A stretch of DNA of 7,232 bases from contig JASHXO010000076.1 of the NCBI GenBank assembly GCA_030043495.1, positions 1 through 7,232 on the forward strand, given 5' to 3'. Both the position numbers and the translations under genes were made by a program. Within the stretch, counting starts at the first letter, position 1. Each line of letters begins with the position of its first letter. Positions 4,570 through 7,232 of this stretch are shown in pieces. The notes below the pieces were generated by a model. It saw only the letters and a list, made by a program, of their open reading frames with translations. It was not told the origin of the DNA and did no database searches. This DNA is from Candidatus Rhabdochlamydia sp. (GTDB taxonomy: Bacteria; Chlamydiota; Chlamydiia; Chlamydiales; Rhabdochlamydiaceae).

Positions 4570-6482
4570 ATAAACAAGAAATCGAACTTCCGGAAGGAAG
4601 TTCAGCCAAAGATTTAGCTGAAAAACTCAATTTACGCGGCCCTGATCAATCTCTTGCCGCAAAAATCAATGGCGTGATGCGCGATCTTTCCACCCTGCTA
4701 AAAAATGGCGATGAAGTGGAACTCATCCATTTTGAGGACCCGCAAGGGAAAGAAATCTATTGGCATACCTCTGCACATGTTCTGGCTCAAGCCATTTTGC
4801 GCCTTTTCCCAAACGCCAAACCCACCATTGGTCCCCCGATCGAACAGGGATTTTATTATGATTTTGCCAACCTTATGGTCTCTGATGAAGATTTTGAGAA
4901 GATTGAAAAAGAAGCCCAGAAGATCATTGATGAAAACTATCGTCCCGAACGCAATGTGCTAAAAGGGAAAAAAGAGGCCTTAGAAAAATTTAAGGACAAT
5001 CCCTATAAACGTGAATTGATCGAAGGCTTTAAAGACGGCGAAGAGATTTCTGCCTATTCGCAAGGAGAATTCTTTGATCTTTGCCGCGGCCCTCATCTGC
5101 CCAATTTAGGAAAAATCAAAGCCTTTAAAATTCTCAAAACCTCTGGCGCCTATTGGAAAGGAGATTCTAATCGTGAAATGTTAACGCGGATCTACGCCAT
5201 CTCCTTCCCAGATCGCAAGCTTCTCAAAGAATATCTTCATTTCCTTGAGGAAGCCAAAAAGCGCGACCACAAAATTATCGGGCCCAAACTCGATCTTTTC
5301 TCTTTGAAGGAAGAAGGTCCTGGCATGCCCTTTATCCATCCTAAAGGCATGATCATCTGGAATCGCTTGATCGGATTCTTAAGGCAATTGCACGACAAAG
5401 CCAGCTATGTTGAAATCAAAACCCCGCAGATTCTCAGTCAGACACTTTGGGAAACTTCGGGGCACTGGTTTCATTATCGAGAAAATATGTACACGTTCAG
5501 CATCGAAGAGCGCCACTATGCGATCAAGCCGATGAACTGCCCAGGTTGCATGCTTTATTACAAATCTCAGGCACACAGTTATCGTGAATTGCCTCTGCGT
5601 GTTGCCGAAATTGGCCACGTGCACAGACATGAAGCATCTGGAGCCTTAAGCGGCTTATTCCGCGTGCGCAGCTTTCACCAAGATGATGCCCATCTTTTTA
5701 TGCGCCCATCTGATATTAAACATGAGATCATGAGCGTGATCGGCCTTGTTGATGAGATCTATTCAACATTTGGTTTGCCCTATCGTCTAGAATTATCAAC
5801 ACGTCCAGAAAAGAGCATTGGCTCGGATCATGACTGGGAAATCGCTATAGCAGGTCTGAAAGATGCCCTCGATGCTTGGGGCCAGCCTTATCGCATCAAT
5901 GAAGGGGATGGCGCCTTCTACGGACCTAAAATCGATATCCATATCAAAGACACCCTTGGAAGATCCTGGCAATGCGGTACGATCCAGCTTGATATGGCAC
6001 TTCCCGAAAAATTCCAACTGGAATATATGGATAGTGACGGACAGCTAAAACGACCTGTAATGATTCATCGTGCCCTGTTTGGTTCGATTGAACGTTTCAT
6101 GGGGATATTGATTGAACATTTTGCCGGCAAATTCCCATTGTGGATAAGCCCAAGGCAAGTCTGTGTGATTACAGTCGCTGACCGACATCAGGAGTACGCG
6201 CATCAGATTGCTTCAGAAATTAAAAAGGCCGGTTTCTTATGCGATGTCGATGACACCTCGGAATCGGTCAATAAAAAAATCCGCAATGCGCAGCTCTTGC
6301 AATACAACTATATGCTGACCGTGGGTGATAAAGAATTCGAAAAACGAACGATCAATTTGCGCACACGTGACAATATCGTCCACGGTGAGCTCGAATTGAA
6401 AGACTTTATCAGCACGATTGAAAAAGAGAGTGCGACAAAGTCTCTAACATCAGCTTATGCTAAAGAGGAAGCTAATGCATAA
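4554..6482 (+). CDS. thrS: Threonyl-tRNA synthetase
   Basis: Cytoplasmic class II aminoacyl-tRNA synthetase that charges tRNA-Thr with threonine using ATP. The 642 residues match the full-length bacterial enzyme. Domains in order: TGS (about 1-61); the editing domain that removes mischarged serine (about 62-225), with HTSAH giving His71/His75 and CRGPH giving Cys177/His181; the catalytic core (about 240-535); and the anticodon-binding domain (about 536-640, VCVITVADRHQEYA onward). In the core, the three zinc ligands are visible as Cys329 (PMNCPGC), His380 (QDDAH) and His505 (VMIHRA). Motif 2 is HRHEASG with Arg358, and motif 3 ends in GSIERF with Arg514. NCPGC replaces the NCPGH of E. coli, which I believe is usual in chlamydial enzymes. 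All key residues are intact, so the enzyme should be active. It is divergent from the 968-residue gene, and its 3' end overlaps parA by 8 bases, so the two plus-strand genes are probably one transcription unit. A small leader ORF (4498-4569) may influence it. Confidence 0.98.
   Translation: MLVRINKQEIELPEGSSAKDLAEKLNLRGPDQSLAAKINGVMRDLSTLLKNGDEVELIHFEDPQGKEIYWHTSAHVLAQAILRLFPNAKPTIGPPIEQGFYYDFANLMVSDEDFEKIEKEAQKIIDENYRPERNVLKGKKEALEKFKDNPYKRELIEGFKDGEEISAYSQGEFFDLCRGPHLPNLGKIKAFKILKTSGAYWKGDSNREMLTRIYAISFPDRKLLKEYLHFLEEAKKRDHKIIGPKLDLFSLKEEGPGMPFIHPKGMIIWNRLIGFLRQLHDKASYVEIKTPQILSQTLWETSGHWFHYRENMYTFSIEERHYAIKPMNCPGCMLYYKSQAHSYRELPLRVAEIGHVHRHEASGALSGLFRVRSFHQDDAHLFMRPSDIKHEIMSVIGLVDEIYSTFGLPYRLELSTRPEKSIGSDHDWEIAIAGLKDALDAWGQPYRINEGDGAFYGPKIDIHIKDTLGRSWQCGTIQLDMALPEKFQLEYMDSDGQLKRPVMIHRALFGSIERFMGILIEHFAGKFPLWISPRQVCVITVADRHQEYAHQIASEIKKAGFLCDVDDTSESVNKKIRNAQLLQYNYMLTVGDKEFEKRTINLRTRDNIVHGELELKDFISTIEKESATKSLTSAYAKEEANA
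6464..6469 (+). promoter_or_regulatory. parA ribosome binding site inside thrS
   Basis: AGAGGA lies within the last codons of thrS, 5 bases before the ATG at 6475. It decides the start in favour of 6475 over the in-frame ATG at 6457, which would add only MLKRKL before the conserved MHKIAVSSFKGG start. Confidence 0.7.
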
Positions 6483-7227
6483 AATCGCTGTGAGCAGCTT
6501 TAAGGGAGGCACCGCTAAAACTTCGACTTCCCTCCATATCGGAGCGGCTTTAGCTAAATTTCATAAACAAAAAGTATTGCTCATCGACTTTGATGCCCAA
6601 GCAAATTTAACCACAGGCCTTGGGCTAGATCCCGATGCTCAAGATAGCATGGCGCCCGTCCTTCAAGGGCAAAAGAAAATTCAAGATGTCATTCTTCCCA
6701 CAAGTTTAAAAAATCTCGATTTGATCCCCGCTGACACCTGGTTGGAACGCGTCGAGGTCACGGGCCCACTTGCCGCAGACCGTTATTCCCACGAACGCTT
6801 GAAAGAAATTCTAAAACCTTTAGACTACGACACGATCATCATCGATACTCCGCCATCGCTTTGCTGGCTAACAGAATCAGCTCTCATTGCTGCAAATCAC
6901 TCTCTTGTGTGCGCAACTCCCGAATTTTATAGTATTAAAGGATTGCAGCGCCTATCTCAATTTATGCATAGTATTTCACAACGGCATCCCTTCAACGTCC
7001 TTGGAGTCGCACTCTCATTCTGGAACCCCCGCGGTAAAAGCAACGAGGCATTTTTGGAAGTAATCGAAAGCACATTTCCTGGAAAATTACTCAATTCAAA
7101 AGTGCGTCGAGATATCTGTGTTTCCGAAGCTTCCGTTTATGGGAAGCCAATTTTTGAGATCGTTCCAAAAGCGCGCGCCTCAGAAGACTATATCGCACTA
7201 ACCAAAGAAATACTGAAACGAATGTAA
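6475..7227 (+). CDS. parA: ParA/MinD-superfamily partitioning ATPase
   Basis: A 250-residue P-loop ATPase of the ParA/Soj class. Such proteins bind ATP, dimerise on DNA and move or segregate chromosomes, plasmids or other cargo together with a ParB-type partner. The deviant Walker A motif is KGGTAKTS (10-17) with signature Lys10 and Lys15. Walker A' is LLIDFDAQANLT (35-46) with Asp38 and Asp40. Walker B is TIIIDTPPSL (120-129) with Asp124. There is no N-terminal helix-turn-helix extension, so this is the short type, like the chlamydial ParA encoded next to thrS (CT582 in C. trachomatis). The third Gly of the usual KGGxGKT is Ala14, a substitution seen in other ParA proteins and not expected to abolish activity. 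The start at 6475 overlaps the thrS stop by 8 bases, indicating translational coupling. The gene ends at TAA 5 bases before the window edge. In Chlamydia a pGP6-D-like gene follows, but that lies outside this window. The cargo cannot be told from the sequence; no parS-like site was recognised. Confidence 0.95.
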   Translation: MHKIAVSSFKGGTAKTSTSLHIGAALAKFHKQKVLLIDFDAQANLTTGLGLDPDAQDSMAPVLQGQKKIQDVILPTSLKNLDLIPADTWLERVEVTGPLAADRYSHERLKEILKPLDYDTIIIDTPPSLCWLTESALIAANHSLVCATPEFYSIKGLQRLSQFMHSISQRHPFNVLGVALSFWNPRGKSNEAFLEVIESTFPGKLLNSKVRRDICVSEASVYGKPIFEIVPKARASEDYIALTKEILKRM

Positions 7228-7232
7228 AATAA

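Noticed and set aside
5379..6048. Minus- and plus-strand small ORFs within thrS
   Set aside because: thrS has intact conserved motifs throughout this span, so these are shadows.
6457..6474. Upstream in-frame start for parA at 6457
   Set aside because: The ATG at 6475 has AGAGGA at ideal spacing and begins the conserved ParA sequence; the extra six residues have no support.

Overview
The window looks like a chromosomal piece of a member of the Chlamydiae, most likely an environmental (Parachlamydia/Waddlia/Simkania-type) lineage. Two things support this. A short outer-membrane protein aligns block by block, from memory, with the chlamydial major outer membrane protein (MOMP). A threonyl-tRNA synthetase gene is followed with overlap by a ParA ATPase gene, the thrS-parA order I know from Chlamydia trachomatis (CT581-CT582). 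Base composition is moderate rather than strongly AT-rich. I cannot name the genus from sequence alone.

Layout. Positions 1-266 (minus) hold the 5' part of an exported, probably outer-membrane, protein cut by the window edge. Positions 267-661 are a gene-free stretch dominated by a long imperfect inverted repeat centred near 415-424, with a possible promoter for the first gene upstream of it. Positions 662-1453 (minus) encode a small MOMP-like porin with no cysteine. Fifteen bases upstream of it, 1469-4375 (minus) encodes a 968-residue protein I do not recognise. Its two ends carry what looks like a split papain-fold catalytic site (Gln178/Cys183 and His882/Asp898). Positions 4376-4553 are a divergent promoter region. 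thrS (4554-6482, plus) and parA (6475-7227, plus) follow, overlapping by 8 bases; parA is complete and ends 5 bases before the window edge.

The minus-strand half is therefore an envelope/unknown-function block (large protein, MOMP-like porin, exported protein). The plus-strand half is a housekeeping block of translation and chromosome or plasmid-type partitioning. The two are separated by a divergent intergenic region. The most interesting items are the candidate cysteine-peptidase-like architecture of the 968-residue protein, the large palindromic element at about 293-540, and the cysteine-free MOMP homologue in an apparent operon with the large protein.
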